A stretch of 54,530 nucleotides of DNA from Aeromonas aquatica (GTDB lineage: Bacteria > Pseudomonadota > Gammaproteobacteria > Enterobacterales > Aeromonadaceae). A model generated the notes under the pieces. The model did not search any database, was not told the DNA's origin, and saw only the letters and a list, made by a program, of their open reading frames with translations. Below are positions 17,768 through 27,819 of this stretch, piece after piece. The stretch lies in contig NZ_JRGL01000126.1 of NCBI RefSeq assembly GCF_000764655.1, forward strand, positions 1 through 54,530, given 5' to 3'. How positions within the stretch are numbered: the stretch's first letter is position 1; each line of letters opens with the position of its first letter. The position numbers and the translations under genes were made by a program.

Positions 17768-18226
17768 TTAACGGGAGACGGAGAGCGCCAACTGCTGGCG
17801 CTGGCCATTGCTCCACTCGATGTTGAGCAGCCAGGTCATGGTCGCCGAGGTGCAGGAACCGACCTGAGCCTTTCCCTGCCAACCGCCGTCGCTGGCCTCA
17901 AATTGCACCGGGATCCGGCCCATGAACATCTCCTTGCCTTCCAGCCAGGCGTTGACCGGGGTGATGGCGGCATCTCCGCCCTGAAGACGCAAAACAAAGT
18001 CATGTTCAGCCTTGACCGGCAGCGTCTCGACGCCGGCCGTCAGCGGCTTGTCGCCGACCAGCAGGGGGCACGGGCTGTGGGACAGATCACAAATCTGATC
18101 ATTTGTTCCCGCGGCGACCGTCGTTTGCGGGCCCGAAAACCAGGTTCGATAGGCCACCAGGGAGAGCAAAATAGCCAGAACTATCGCCAAGTGTCCGATT
18201 TTGCGTGAAGTGAGTCTCTCTTTCAT
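17768..18226 (-). CDS. Membrane-anchored periplasmic protein of unknown function, divergent from ccoN
   Basis: 152 residues. A short basic N-terminus is followed by one hydrophobic segment (about residues 11-27, IGHLAIVLAILLSLVAY) that acts as a signal anchor; the rest is probably periplasmic. Features in that part: a CX6C pair (CDLSHSPC), a methionine pair in GKEMFMG, and a late cysteine followed by a methionine (GSCTSATMTW). I recall similar uncharacterised proteins near cytochrome oxidase genes, but cannot assign a family. The Met and Cys pattern and the location next to a copper-containing oxidase make metal handling or thiol chemistry possible; this is inference. The 281 bases between it and ccoN hold both promoters. 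Confidence 0.75.
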   Translation of the reverse strand: MKERLTSRKIGHLAIVLAILLSLVAYRTWFSGPQTTVAAGTNDQICDLSHSPCPLLVGDKPLTAGVETLPVKAEHDFVLRLQGGDAAITPVNAWLEGKEMFMGRIPVQFEASDGGWQGKAQVGSCTSATMTWLLNIEWSNGQRQQLALSVSR

Positions 18227-18507
18227 GAAAAAACAGCCCTGTAAGGTACTTAAAAAATGCCATTTTCGTGATCTCGCGCAAGGTAAAAACTGACAAGCAC
18301 GGGACCCGCCGGAGCCAAATATATCACTGTTTGTACTGTTATTTTACCGGTCAGTTCAGTATCATTCCCAATGAATTTTCATTTAACCACCTTTTGCTTT
18401 TCCTTTTATTAACAGATGTTAACGAGAGAATTTCGCAAATATGGGGTGAAAATGGTCCAGGTCACCGGACAAAAAACAAACAACAGCATCGGAAGCGGAA
18501 AACAACG

Positions 18508-19932
<1,425 letters not shown>

Positions 19933-19948
19933 TTGAAGAGGTCCAAGC

Positions 19949-20563
19949 ATGAGCAACAATAACCGTCACGAGATCTTCGAAAAAAGCGTCCCCATGCTGG
20001 TGGTCGGCATCATCTTTGCCATCAGCCTGGGGGGCCTGGTCGAGATCACCCCGCTGTTCTTCCAGAAGCAGACCACTGAGCCGGTGGAGGGCCTCACCCC
20101 CTACACCGCGCTGCAGATGGAAGGCCGCGATATCTTCATCCGCGAAGGCTGCACCAACTGCCACAGCCAGATGATCCGTCCGTTCCGCGCCGAGACCGAG
20201 CGTTATGGCCACTACTCGGTCGCCGGCGAAAGCGTGTGGGAGCACCCCTTCCTGTGGGGCTCCAAGCGTACCGGTCCGGACCTGGCCCGGGTCGGCGGTC
20301 GTTACTCCGACGACTGGCACCGCGCTCACCTGATCAACCCGCGCGACGTGGTCCCCGAGTCCAACATGCCGGGCTACCCCTGGCTTGATCGCAACGTCCT
20401 GACCGGCGAGCTGACCGGCAAGAAGCTGGCGCTGTTCCGCGACAACTTCGGCGTGCCTTATACCGATGCCGACGTCGCAGGTGCGAGCGAAGCCGTCAAG
20501 GGCAAGACCGAGCTGGATGCCCTGGTGGCCTATCTGCAATCACTGGGTCATGCCCTGAAATAA
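19949..20563 (+). CDS. ccoO: cbb3-type oxidase subunit II (mono-heme cytochrome c)
   Basis: 204 residues. An N-terminal membrane anchor ([20 protein letters not shown]) is followed by a periplasmic cytochrome c domain with one CXXCH site, [14 protein letters not shown], at about residues 68-81. It passes electrons from CcoP to the CcoN binuclear centre. [20 protein letters not shown] and [18 protein letters not shown] are typical of the family, and the latter part provides the methionine ligand region (ESNMPGYPW). It follows ccoN by 16 bases. Confidence 0.97.
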   Translation: MSNNNRHEIFEKSVPMLVVGIIFAISLGGLVEITPLFFQKQTTEPVEGLTPYTALQMEGRDIFIREGCTNCHSQMIRPFRAETERYGHYSVAGESVWEHPFLWGSKRTGPDLARVGGRYSDDWHRAHLINPRDVVPESNMPGYPWLDRNVLTGELTGKKLALFRDNFGVPYTDADVAGASEAVKGKTELDALVAYLQSLGHALK

Positions 20564-20574
20564 GGAGTCGGGAT

Positions 20575-20754
20575 ATGGATTACGGCACATTTCGCGGCCT
20601 GTATACCCTGCTGTTGATGATCATCATGATCGCCATCATCGTCTGGGCTTACAGCAAGCGCCGCAAGGCCTCCTTCGACGAGGCTGCCAACCTGGTTTTT
20701 GCCGACGACGAGCAACCCAGTGCTGATAACAAGAACGCAGGAGCGAAGCAATAA
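20575..20754 (+). CDS. ccoQ: cbb3-type oxidase subunit CcoQ/FixQ
   Basis: A 59-residue small subunit. The ATG at 20575 is preceded by AAGGAGTCGGGAT. The product begins MDYGTFRGLYTLLLMIIMIA and has a single membrane helix at about residues 9-26. A basic stop-transfer SKRRK and an acidic C-terminal tail follow. CcoQ is not catalytic; it stabilises the interaction of CcoP with the core complex. Its stop codon overlaps the ccoP start by one base (TAATG), implying coupled translation. Confidence 0.93.
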   Translation: MDYGTFRGLYTLLLMIIMIAIIVWAYSKRRKASFDEAANLVFADDEQPSADNKNAGAKQ

Positions 20755-21743
20755 TGAGCACTTTGTTTAGCATTTTTGTGACCGTCATAAGTCTGGGCAC
20801 CATCATCGGCTGCTTCTTGCTGCTGATGTGGTGCATGAAGGACAAGATGGGCACCGAAGAAGGTCAACCCATGGGGCACACCTTCGACGGCATCGAGGAG
20901 ATCAACAACCCCTTGCCGAAGTGGTGGTCCTACATGTTCCTCTTCTTCATCGTAACCGGGCTCATCTACCTGCTCGCCTTCCCGGGCCTTGGCAACTTCA
21001 AGGGACTGCTGGGCTGGCAGAGCTCCAACCAGGACATTCGCTCCCTGGAAGAGTCCAAGGCAGCGGTTGCCTCCGCCAAGGCCGAGGGGCGCGCGGTCGA
21101 GTATGATCGCGAGCTCGCCAAGGCCGATGCCGTCTACGGCGCCAAGTTCCGCGAGCTGGCCTATCAGGCCGATGGCAAGACCTATCGCGCCATCGAGGAG
21201 ATCGCCGCCGATCCGGAGGCCCGCAAGGTGGGTCAGCGTCTGTTCCTGCAGAACTGCTCCCAGTGCCATGGCTCCGATGCTCGTGGCGGGCGCGGCTTCC
21301 CGAACCTGACCGACAGCGAATGGCAATGGGGCGGTCAGCCAGACCAGATCAAGACCACCATCATGGGCGGTCGGCAAGGGGTCATGGCGGCCTGGGGCGA
21401 GATCCTGGGTCAGGACGGGGTGAAGGAGGTGGCCTCCTATGTGCTGAGCCTGTCCGGTCGCAAGGTCGATCTGGTGGAAGCCAAGAAGGGGGAAGCCCGT
21501 TTCGCCATGTGCGCCGCCTGTCATGGCCCGGATGCCAAGGGCGGCACCGCCTTCGGCGCCCCGGATCTCACCAACAACACCTGGTTGTACGGCGGCTCCC
21601 GTCAGGTGGTCGAACAGACTATCACCCACGGCCGTCATGGGGTCATGCCCGCCTGGAAGGATATTCTGGGGGAAGACAAGGTCCAACTGCTGGCATCCTA
21701 CGTCTACAGCTTGTCCCACAATACAGAGCAAAGTAAGCAGTAA
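20754..21743 (+). CDS. ccoP: cbb3-type oxidase subunit III (di-heme cytochrome c)
   Basis: 329 residues. Two N-terminal membrane helices flank the conserved FDGIEEINNPLPKWWSYMF segment. Two periplasmic cytochrome c domains follow, with CXXCH sites NCSQCHG (about residue 167) and MCAACHG (about residue 252). It accepts electrons from soluble or membrane cytochromes c and hands them to CcoO. GRGFPNLTDSEWQWGG and GTAFGAPDLTNNTWLYGG are the paired repeats of the two domains. It is the last structural gene of the oxidase; a strong terminator follows. Confidence 0.97.
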   Translation: MSTLFSIFVTVISLGTIIGCFLLLMWCMKDKMGTEEGQPMGHTFDGIEEINNPLPKWWSYMFLFFIVTGLIYLLAFPGLGNFKGLLGWQSSNQDIRSLEESKAAVASAKAEGRAVEYDRELAKADAVYGAKFRELAYQADGKTYRAIEEIAADPEARKVGQRLFLQNCSQCHGSDARGGRGFPNLTDSEWQWGGQPDQIKTTIMGGRQGVMAAWGEILGQDGVKEVASYVLSLSGRKVDLVEAKKGEARFAMCAACHGPDAKGGTAFGAPDLTNNTWLYGGSRQVVEQTITHGRHGVMPAWKDILGEDKVQLLASYVYSLSHNTEQSKQ

Positions 21744-21770
21744 CATGTGATAAGCACGTGATTACGCAGC

Positions 21771-21798
21771 AAAAAGCCTCGACTCTTCGAGGCTTTTT
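21771..21798 (+). terminator. Terminator after ccoNOQP
   Basis: 12-bp perfect arms AAAAAGCCTCGA/TCGAGGCTTTTT with a 4-nt loop and T-tract, 28 bases after the ccoP stop. It separates the oxidase subunits from the assembly genes, which need their own promoter or read-through. Confidence 0.9.
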
Positions 21799-21856
21799 GT
21801 TATCTTGTCTTGGCTAAAACCCCTCCATTTTGTTAATCATAGGTTTCGGTAGCACT

Positions 21857-22345
21857 ATGACCCAACCCTGGTATCGCCAATTCTGGCCCTGGTTCATCAT
21901 CGCCCTCCCCTGCGCCGCCGTGGTCGCGAGCATCGCCACCGCCATCATCGCCAGCAAGGACGGTGTCAATCTGGTGGCCGAGGACTATTACAAACAGGGC
22001 AAGGAGATCAATCAGGATCTCAGCAAGTTCGATCGCGCCGAGGCTTTGGGCATCCGCATCGCCCTCGAGGTCAGCGACCGCGAACTCACCCTCAAGCCGC
22101 TGGCCGGCGAGATCCCCCCCGGTCAGGCGCTGCGCCTCTCCCTGTTCCACCCGACCCTGGCAGGCCATGACAGCGAGCACCTGATGACGGCCGACGGCAA
22201 TGGCGTCTATCGCCTCATGCTGGACAAGCCCCTCACCGGCAAGTGGCACATTAGGGTCGATGCCTTCGACCACGACTGGCGCCTGCAAGAGACAGTCCAG
22301 TTGCCGACCAAGGCCCCCATAGAGCTGGATCCCAAGGGGCGATAA
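21857..22345 (+). CDS. fixH: FixH/CcoH family oxidase assembly protein
   Basis: 162 residues from the ATG at 21857 (MTQPWYRQFWPWFIIALP); the open frame extends nine codons further up, but the family start fits here. The sequence before it is a poor ribosome binding site. One membrane helix near residues 11-32 is followed by the conserved VNLVAEDYYKQGKEINQDL motif of FixH, then a periplasmic beta-rich domain (GQALRLSLFHPTLAGHD). FixH works with CcoI and CcoS in maturation of the cbb3 oxidase and binds CcoP and CcoN intermediates. There is no ccoG/fixG beside it, unlike in rhizobial clusters. Confidence 0.9.
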   Translation: MTQPWYRQFWPWFIIALPCAAVVASIATAIIASKDGVNLVAEDYYKQGKEINQDLSKFDRAEALGIRIALEVSDRELTLKPLAGEIPPGQALRLSLFHPTLAGHDSEHLMTADGNGVYRLMLDKPLTGKWHIRVDAFDHDWRLQETVQLPTKAPIELDPKGR

Positions 22346-22444
22346 GCCCCCCATGGACGGCAGTGTTCACCGCGGTTAATCCATCCCACGCACGACAACC
22401 CCTTGCTCCGCTTCGGATCGCCATCTCAAGGAGGCATCAATACC

Positions 22445-24850
22445 ATGACCGGCTGTTTTCACTGTGGTGAGTCGGTGCCCGATGGCAGTCACGACTATGC
22501 CCTCGAGATCAAGGGCATAGTGCAACCCATGTGCTGCCCCGGCTGCCGGGCCGTGGCCCAGACCATTCTCGAATGCGGCCTCGCCAGTTATTACGAACAT
22601 CGCACCGCCCCCGGCATCAAGGGGGAGCTGGTACCCAGCGAGCTGGCCGCCCTCACCCACTACGATTTGGCCGAGGTGCAGCAGGATTTCGTGGTGGAAA
22701 CCGGTTCTGGCAGTCAAACACTTCGCGAAATACAGCTCAGCGTGGAAGGTCTCACCTGCGCCGCCTGCGCCTGGCTCATCGAGCGCCACCTGACCAAACT
22801 GCCCGGCCTGCACTATGTCAACGTCAACACCACCACCCACAGGGCTCGCATCAAGTGGGATCCGGCCACCCTCTCGTTGAGCGACATCCTCAAGGGCTTC
22901 GCCAAAATTGGCTATCGCGCCTATCCGTTCCAGACCCACAGCCAGGAGGCACTCTACGCCCGCGAGGTGCGCAGCTACATGTTCCGCATGGCGTTGGCGG
23001 GTCTGGGCTCCATGCAGGTGATGATGTGCGCCGTGGCGCTCTACATGGATCTCTTCATCAGCGTCGAAGAAGAGTTCATGATCTACTTCAAGTGGATCAG
23101 CCTCTTGCTCTCGACCCCCATCATGATCTACTCCGCCCAGCCGTTCTACGTGGGGGCCTGGCGAAGCCTGAAACAGGGCCACCTCTCCATGGACGTGTCG
23201 GTGTCGCTGGCGCTGATCGGTGCCTTCGCCGCCTCCATCTGGGCCACGGTGTTCAACACAGGTGAGGTCTATTACGACTCCATCACCATGTTTGTCTTCT
23301 TCCTGCTGCTGGGCCGGTTGCTTGAGCTGCGGGCCAGGCGCAAGGCGTCGGAGTCGAGCTCCAACCTGGCGCGGCTGGTGCCCATCATGGCGACCCGCAT
23401 CGACGAAGACGGCGAGCACGAGGTGGCCGCCAAGACCCTGCGCGTCGGCGACAGGGTGCGGGTACTGGCCGGTGCCACCCTGCCCGCCGACGGCATCATA
23501 GTGGCGGGGACCGCCAGCCTCGACGAATCCATGCTGACCGGCGAGCAGCTGCCTTTGCTCAAGCAGGGGGGAGATCCCGTCTATGCCGGCACCATCAATA
23601 CCGATGCGCCGCTGGAGATCCGGGTCAGCCACGCCATCGAGGAGTCGCGCCTCGCCCAGATCATGCGGCTGCAAGACAGCGCCCTCGATGACAAGCCCGC
23701 CATCGCGCAGCTGGCCGATGTGCTCTCCCGCCACTTCATTCTGGTACTGCTCCTCATTGCGGCCGCGGTTTGGACCTTCTGGCACTTCCACGAGCCACAG
23801 CGGGCCTTCTGGGTCACCCTGGCGGTGCTGGTGGCGACCTGCCCCTGCGCCCTGTCGCTCGCCACCCCGACCGCGCTCACCTCGGCCACCGCCAATCTCA
23901 CTCGCAACGGCATCTTGCTGCGCCGTGGCCATGTACTGGACGTGTTGACCCGCGCCAACCGGGTGGTGATGGACAAGACCGGCACCCTGACCACGGGCAA
24001 TATCAGCCTGGTGAGCACCCAACTGCTGGCCGAACTGAGTGAGGCCGACTGTCTCGCCATCGCCTGCGCCCTGGAGAGCCATTCCGAGCACCCCATCGCC
24101 CGCGCCTTCAAGCACCTGGATTCCACCGATGCCCTGCTGACGGCCAGCGAGGTCACCCCCGTGATTGGATACGGCATTCAGGGTCTGGTAGCAGGCACCC
24201 AATACCGGATCGGCAGTGCCCGCTGGTTGGGGTTGGCAGGCGATAAGGGGCAGGATAACCAGGAGAGCGGCCTCGCCATCTACCTGGCCGACGACCGCCG
24301 GCTGCTGGCCCGTTTCAGCCTGGCCGACACAGTGAGAGCGGATGCCAAGGCGCTCATTGCGGCCTTCCAGGCCGCTGGCCTCAAGACCACCATACTCACC
24401 GGCGACGGCTCTACCGAGGCCGATGCGGTGGCCCGCGAGCTCGGGGTGGATGAGCTGGTGAAGGGCATGACCCCCGATGGCAAGCTCGCCTACCTCAAGG
24501 CGCGGGAGGCCGCGGGGGACATCAGCATCATGGTGGGGGATGGCATCAACGACGCCCCCGTGCTGGCGGGTGCCCACGCCTCCTTTGCCATGGCGGGGGG
24601 CACGGATCTGGCCAAGAACAGTGCCGATGCCATCTTGCTGGCGGACGATCTCTCCCGCCTGCTGACGGCCCGTACCCTGGCGCTGCGCACCCGCAAGATC
24701 ATCAAGGAGAACTTCGCCTGGTCCATCGGTTATAACCTGCTGGTGCTGCCGCTGGCGGCCAGCGGCTGGTTGCCCCCCTATCTGGCGGCGGCGGGCATGT
24801 CCCTGAGCTCCCTCATCGTGGTCACCAACTCCATGCGCCTGAACCGCTGA
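22445..24850 (+). CDS. ccoI: Copper-translocating P1B-type ATPase CcoI/FixI
   Basis: 801 residues from the ATG at 22445, which has AAGGAGG ten bases upstream. The N-terminal cysteine-rich metal domain (CFHCGESVPDGS...MCCPGCRAV) is typical of CcoI. A heavy-metal-associated domain with CAAC (GLTCAACAWLIE) follows, then eight membrane helices. The transport motif is CPC (ATCPCALSLATP), the phosphorylation motif DKTGTLTTG and the hinge GDGINDAPVL. It exports Cu(I) from the cytosol for insertion into the CuB site of CcoN, rather than for bulk copper tolerance. This role is inferred from family and neighbours. Confidence 0.95.
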   Translation: MTGCFHCGESVPDGSHDYALEIKGIVQPMCCPGCRAVAQTILECGLASYYEHRTAPGIKGELVPSELAALTHYDLAEVQQDFVVETGSGSQTLREIQLSVEGLTCAACAWLIERHLTKLPGLHYVNVNTTTHRARIKWDPATLSLSDILKGFAKIGYRAYPFQTHSQEALYAREVRSYMFRMALAGLGSMQVMMCAVALYMDLFISVEEEFMIYFKWISLLLSTPIMIYSAQPFYVGAWRSLKQGHLSMDVSVSLALIGAFAASIWATVFNTGEVYYDSITMFVFFLLLGRLLELRARRKASESSSNLARLVPIMATRIDEDGEHEVAAKTLRVGDRVRVLAGATLPADGIIVAGTASLDESMLTGEQLPLLKQGGDPVYAGTINTDAPLEIRVSHAIEESRLAQIMRLQDSALDDKPAIAQLADVLSRHFILVLLLIAAAVWTFWHFHEPQRAFWVTLAVLVATCPCALSLATPTALTSATANLTRNGILLRRGHVLDVLTRANRVVMDKTGTLTTGNISLVSTQLLAELSEADCLAIACALESHSEHPIARAFKHLDSTDALLTASEVTPVIGYGIQGLVAGTQYRIGSARWLGLAGDKGQDNQESGLAIYLADDRRLLARFSLADTVRADAKALIAAFQAAGLKTTILTGDGSTEADAVARELGVDELVKGMTPDGKLAYLKAREAAGDISIMVGDGINDAPVLAGAHASFAMAGGTDLAKNSADAILLADDLSRLLTARTLALRTRKIIKENFAWSIGYNLLVLPLAASGWLPPYLAAAGMSLSSLIVVTNSMRLNR

Positions 24851-24868
24851 CTCCCATCGCTACATTCA

Positions 24869-24891
24869 TGGCCTGCCTGCGTCGCAGGCCA
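24869..24891 (+). terminator. Hairpin between ccoI and ccoS
   Basis: 8-bp perfect arms TGGCCTGC/GCAGGCCA with a 7-nt loop, 18 bases after the ccoI stop and followed only by CATTTCTGG. It may weaken read-through or stabilise the upstream mRNA; it is not a strong terminator. Confidence 0.35.
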
Positions 24892-24980
24892 CATTTCTGG
24901 CCGATGGCGGCTGGCCCCGGGCCCGAACAGGGTTACCATGGGGCTTCGCCGCCAAAGGCACCACTGCCAAGGTAGAGACC

Positions 24981-25169
24981 ATGAACATCATCTTCGTCCT
25001 CATCCCCATCGCCATCCTGTTCGTCATCATCGCCGGGGTCGTCTTCTTCTGGGCCATTCGCTCCGAACAATTCGAGGATCTCGACCGCCAGGGCTCCAAC
25101 ATACTGTTCGACGAGGAAGAGCGCATGACCAAGCCGCAGGACAAGCAGCGTGATGACCAGCAGTCTTGA
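24981..25169 (+). CDS. ccoS: cbb3-type oxidase assembly protein CcoS
   Basis: 62 residues. A single N-terminal helix (MNIIFVLIPIAILFVIIAGV) is followed by the CcoS signature FFWAIRSEQFEDLDRQG and the short acidic tail ILFDEEE. It is required for cofactor (heme b and CuB) insertion into CcoN in the organisms studied. Its 3' end overlaps the next gene by 17 bases. Confidence 0.93.
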   Translation: MNIIFVLIPIAILFVIIAGVVFFWAIRSEQFEDLDRQGSNILFDEEERMTKPQDKQRDDQQS

Positions 25170-25839
25170 TCTGATGGGAGCCCTGCTGGTAGGGCTGGCA
25201 GGCTCTGGCCACTGCATCGCCATGTGCGGCGGGGTCTCCGCCGCCCTCTCCATGGCCATTCCTCCCGAGAAACAGCACTTTTGGGGCAGGTTGAGTTACC
25301 TGCTCAACTACAACCTTGGCCGGCTCCTGAGTTATGTGATCGCGGGCGCCCTGGTGGGAGGCTTGCTGGCCACCGCCGGCGAGCTGGGGGCCGGCAAACA
25401 CGCCATCGCCGGCCTGAGGCTGGTGGCGGCCCTGCTGATGATCGCCCTTGGCCTCTATCTGGCGGGCTGGTGGCAGGGCGTTCTGCTACTGGAGCGTGTT
25501 GGTGCGAAATTTTGGCCCTATATCAAGCCGCTGGCAGGTAGATTCATCCCCTTCCACTCGGCCCTGCAGGCCTTCCCCTTCGGCATGGTGTGGGGCTGGC
25601 TGCCCTGTGGTCTGGTCTACTCCATGCTGACCTGGAGCGCGGCGGCGGGTTCGGCCAGCGGCGGGGCACTCCTCATGCTGAGCTTTGGCCTGGGGACCCT
25701 GCCGACCCTGTTTGCATTGGGCGGTCTGGCGGACAGGTTGCGTTACTGGCTGACCCTGCGCAGCCTGCGCGTCGGAGGGGCTCTGCTGCTCATCCTGTAT
25801 GGACTGCATACCCTCTGGATCAGCATTGCATCCTTTTGA
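25153..25839 (+). CDS. TauE/SafE-DsbD-like membrane protein
   Basis: 228 residues from the ATG at 25153 (a GTG one codon earlier is possible), starting inside ccoS. It is a polytopic inner membrane protein of about six helices. It has the signature GLAGSGHCIAMCGGVSAAL near the N-terminus and FPFGMVWGWLPCGLVYSML in the middle, as in the DsbD_2/sulfite-exporter-like family. Conserved Cys and His in both halves suggest metal or thiol transport. In Vibrio-like genomes it also lies between ccoS and fnr, so a role in oxidase maturation or copper supply is reasonable but unproven. Confidence 0.85.
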   Translation: MTSSLDLMGALLVGLAGSGHCIAMCGGVSAALSMAIPPEKQHFWGRLSYLLNYNLGRLLSYVIAGALVGGLLATAGELGAGKHAIAGLRLVAALLMIALGLYLAGWWQGVLLLERVGAKFWPYIKPLAGRFIPFHSALQAFPFGMVWGWLPCGLVYSMLTWSAAAGSASGGALLMLSFGLGTLPTLFALGGLADRLRYWLTLRSLRVGGALLLILYGLHTLWISIASF

Positions 25840-25877
25840 AACCCTATCCAAAACGGATGAGTTAATGGTAAACTTGT

Positions 25878-25891
25878 TTGATATAAATCAA
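25878..25891. promoter_or_regulatory. FNR box upstream of fnr
   Basis: TTGATATAAATCAA matches the FNR consensus TTGATNNNNATCAA at all ten specified positions. It lies 16 bases before the fnr ATG, where bound FNR would block transcription or early elongation. E. coli fnr is negatively autoregulated in a similar way. A CRP dimer would need different outer bases. Confidence 0.85.
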
Positions 25892-25907
25892 TTATTCATA
25901 TGAGCCT

Positions 25908-26663
25908 ATGATCCCGGACAAGAAACCTGGCAGACGTATTCAGAGCGGTGGCTGTGCAATTCATTGCCAGGATTGCAGCATCAGCCAGCTCTGCATTCCC
26001 TTCACGCTGAACGACAGCGAGCTCGATCAGCTGGACAGCATCATCGAGCGCAAGAAGCCGATCCAGAAGGGTGAGGAACTGTTCAAGGCCGGCGATGAGC
26101 TGAAGTCGCTCTATGCCATTCGCTCCGGGACCATCAAGTCATACACCATCACCGAACAGGGTGACGAGCAGATCACCGCCTTCCATCTCGCGGGCGATCT
26201 GGTCGGCTTCGACGCCATCCACAAACAGGCACACCCCTCCTTCGCCCAGGCGCTGGAAACTGCCATGGTGTGTGAAATTCCGTTCGATGTGCTCGACGAT
26301 CTCTCCGGCAAGATGCCCAAGCTCCGTCAACAGATCATGCGGTTGATGAGCAGCGAGATCATGGGGGATCAGGAGATGATACTGCTGCTCTCCAAGAAGA
26401 ATGCCGAAGAGCGTCTCGCGGCCTTCCTGCACAATCTGTCGGTGCGCTTCTCCGAGCGCGGCTTCTCCGCCAAGGAGTTCCGTCTCTCCATGACCCGCGG
26501 TGACATCGGCAACTACCTCGGCCTCACCGTCGAGACCATCAGTCGTCTGCTCGGTCGCTTCCAGAAGTCCGGCCTCATCAGCGTCAAGGGCAAGTACATC
26601 ACAGTGCTGGATCACGTGGCCCTCGGCGTCATGGCCGGTGCAACCCGCCCCTCCTGCGGCTGA
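25908..26663 (+). CDS. fnr: Fumarate and nitrate reduction regulator FNR
   Basis: 251 residues, very close to E. coli FNR. The four cysteines that hold the [4Fe-4S] cluster are present: C20, C23 and C29 in [14 protein letters not shown], and the distal one in [13 protein letters not shown] (near 122). C16 is also conserved. The CRP-like beta-roll is followed by the helix-turn-helix [20 protein letters not shown] with the E..SR recognition residues. With oxygen the cluster breaks down and the dimer is lost. Its place after the cbb3 genes suggests joint control of low-oxygen respiration. A perfect FNR box precedes it. Confidence 0.98.
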   Translation: MIPDKKPGRRIQSGGCAIHCQDCSISQLCIPFTLNDSELDQLDSIIERKKPIQKGEELFKAGDELKSLYAIRSGTIKSYTITEQGDEQITAFHLAGDLVGFDAIHKQAHPSFAQALETAMVCEIPFDVLDDLSGKMPKLRQQIMRLMSSEIMGDQEMILLLSKKNAEERLAAFLHNLSVRFSERGFSAKEFRLSMTRGDIGNYLGLTVETISRLLGRFQKSGLISVKGKYITVLDHVALGVMAGATRPSCG

Positions 26664-26804
26664 TCTGCTGCCCCGCACAATTTATCCCCAGCCGGATCGG
26701 TTTGACCCGAAATTTGATCCGGCACACCTTCTCGTGCCCCCCCTTGGACTAAGCTGTAAAAGCTAAAGAACTGCCATCATTGGCTTTTTGCCAAGGAGGA
26801 GAAC

Positions 26805-27752
26805 ATGGTCAAGTACCGAAACATTCTGGTGGTGATCAACCCGGAAGAGGAGCGCCAGATCGCGCTCGAACGCGCGGTCAAGGTCGCCGAGCTGGACGAG
26901 GGCGCCCAGCTGACCCTGTTGCTGACCATCTACGACTTCTCGTACGAGATGACCGCCATGCTGTCGGTGGATGAGCGCGAAGAGATGCGTCACGGCGTCA
27001 TCTCCCAGCGCCGGGAATGGCTCGACGAGATCTTGCGGCCCTATCGCGCCAGGGGGCTGGAGTGCGAGATCAAGGTGCTCTGGCACAATCGTCCCTTCGA
27101 GTGCGTGATCCAGGAGGTGCTGACCCAGCGCCATGATCTGGTGGTCAAGGCGACCCACAAACACTCCTTCCTGCAGACCTTCATTTTCACCCCGACCGAC
27201 TGGCACCTGCTGCGCAAGTGCCCCTGCCCCGTCCTGCTGGTCAAGGAGGGTCACTGGCAGCGCGGTGGCAACATCATCGCCGCCATCAACTGCTCGAGCG
27301 ACGATCTGGAGCAGAAGGTGCTCAACGAGCGCATCACCCGCGAGGGTATCGCCATCGCCGACTTGCTCGGCTCCAACCTCTATCTGGTCAACACCTACCC
27401 GGGTACCCCGGTCAATGTGGCCATCGAGTTGCCCGAGTTCGACCCCAACGCCTACAACGACGCCATTCGCAAACACCACGAGGATCTGCTGCGCGAGCAT
27501 GCCGATCAGTTCGGTATCGGCCATATGTGGACCCGGGTCGCCGAAGGGTTGCCGGAAGAGGTGCTGCCCGACATGGCGGACGATCTCAAGGCCACCCTGA
27601 TGATCATGGGCTGCGTCGGCCGCACCGGCCTCTCCGCCGCCCTGCTCGGCAATACCGCGGAGCATGTGGTGGATCGGCTCAACTGCGACATCCTGATCCT
27701 CAAACCGGACGATTACAGCTGCCCGGTGGATGACAGGCGCCATCCGGCATAA
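26805..27752 (+). CDS. uspE: Universal stress protein UspE
   Basis: 315 residues with two tandem Usp domains: the first about 1-150 (MVKYRNILVVINPEEERQIA), the second about 160-305 (IIAAINCSSDDLEQKVLNER ... GLSAALLGNTAEHVVDRL). The second domain keeps an ATP-type G-2X-G-9X-G pattern in recognisable form (MGCVGRTGLSAALLGNTAE). GGAGGAGAAC precedes the ATG. Gene order fnr-uspE is the same as in E. coli, where UspE is linked to stress survival, motility and aggregation. Confidence 0.95.
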   Translation: MVKYRNILVVINPEEERQIALERAVKVAELDEGAQLTLLLTIYDFSYEMTAMLSVDEREEMRHGVISQRREWLDEILRPYRARGLECEIKVLWHNRPFECVIQEVLTQRHDLVVKATHKHSFLQTFIFTPTDWHLLRKCPCPVLLVKEGHWQRGGNIIAAINCSSDDLEQKVLNERITREGIAIADLLGSNLYLVNTYPGTPVNVAIELPEFDPNAYNDAIRKHHEDLLREHADQFGIGHMWTRVAEGLPEEVLPDMADDLKATLMIMGCVGRTGLSAALLGNTAEHVVDRLNCDILILKPDDYSCPVDDRRHPA

Positions 27753-27759
27753 GCGTTTC

Positions 27760-27810
27760 TTGCCCTCCCCCGGGACATGGCTATAATAAGCCGCTTATTT
27801 TTGTCCCGGG
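27760..27810 (+). promoter_or_regulatory. ttcA promoter within an inverted repeat
   Basis: -35 TTGCCC (27760-27765), 16-bp spacer, and a perfect -10 TATAAT (27782-27787), with transcription expected to begin about 25 bases before the ttcA ATG. 8-bp arms CCCGGGAC/GTCCCGGG (27769-27776 and 27803-27810) flank the -10 box. These arms could end uspE transcripts or fold in the ttcA leader, but the T-run after them is weak. Confidence 0.6.
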
Positions 27811-27819
27811 TTTGAGGCC

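Noticed and set aside
18383..18423. TTAAC repeats upstream of ccoN as an ArcA or FNR site
   Set aside because: Three TTAAC copies occur, two at 10-bp spacing, but the match to the ArcA repeat is poor and there is no TTGAT-N4-ATCAA.
18268..18507. 80-codon upstream extension of ccoN
   Set aside because: The extension has no similarity to CcoN, is AT-rich intergenic sequence and the family start fits the ATG at 18508.
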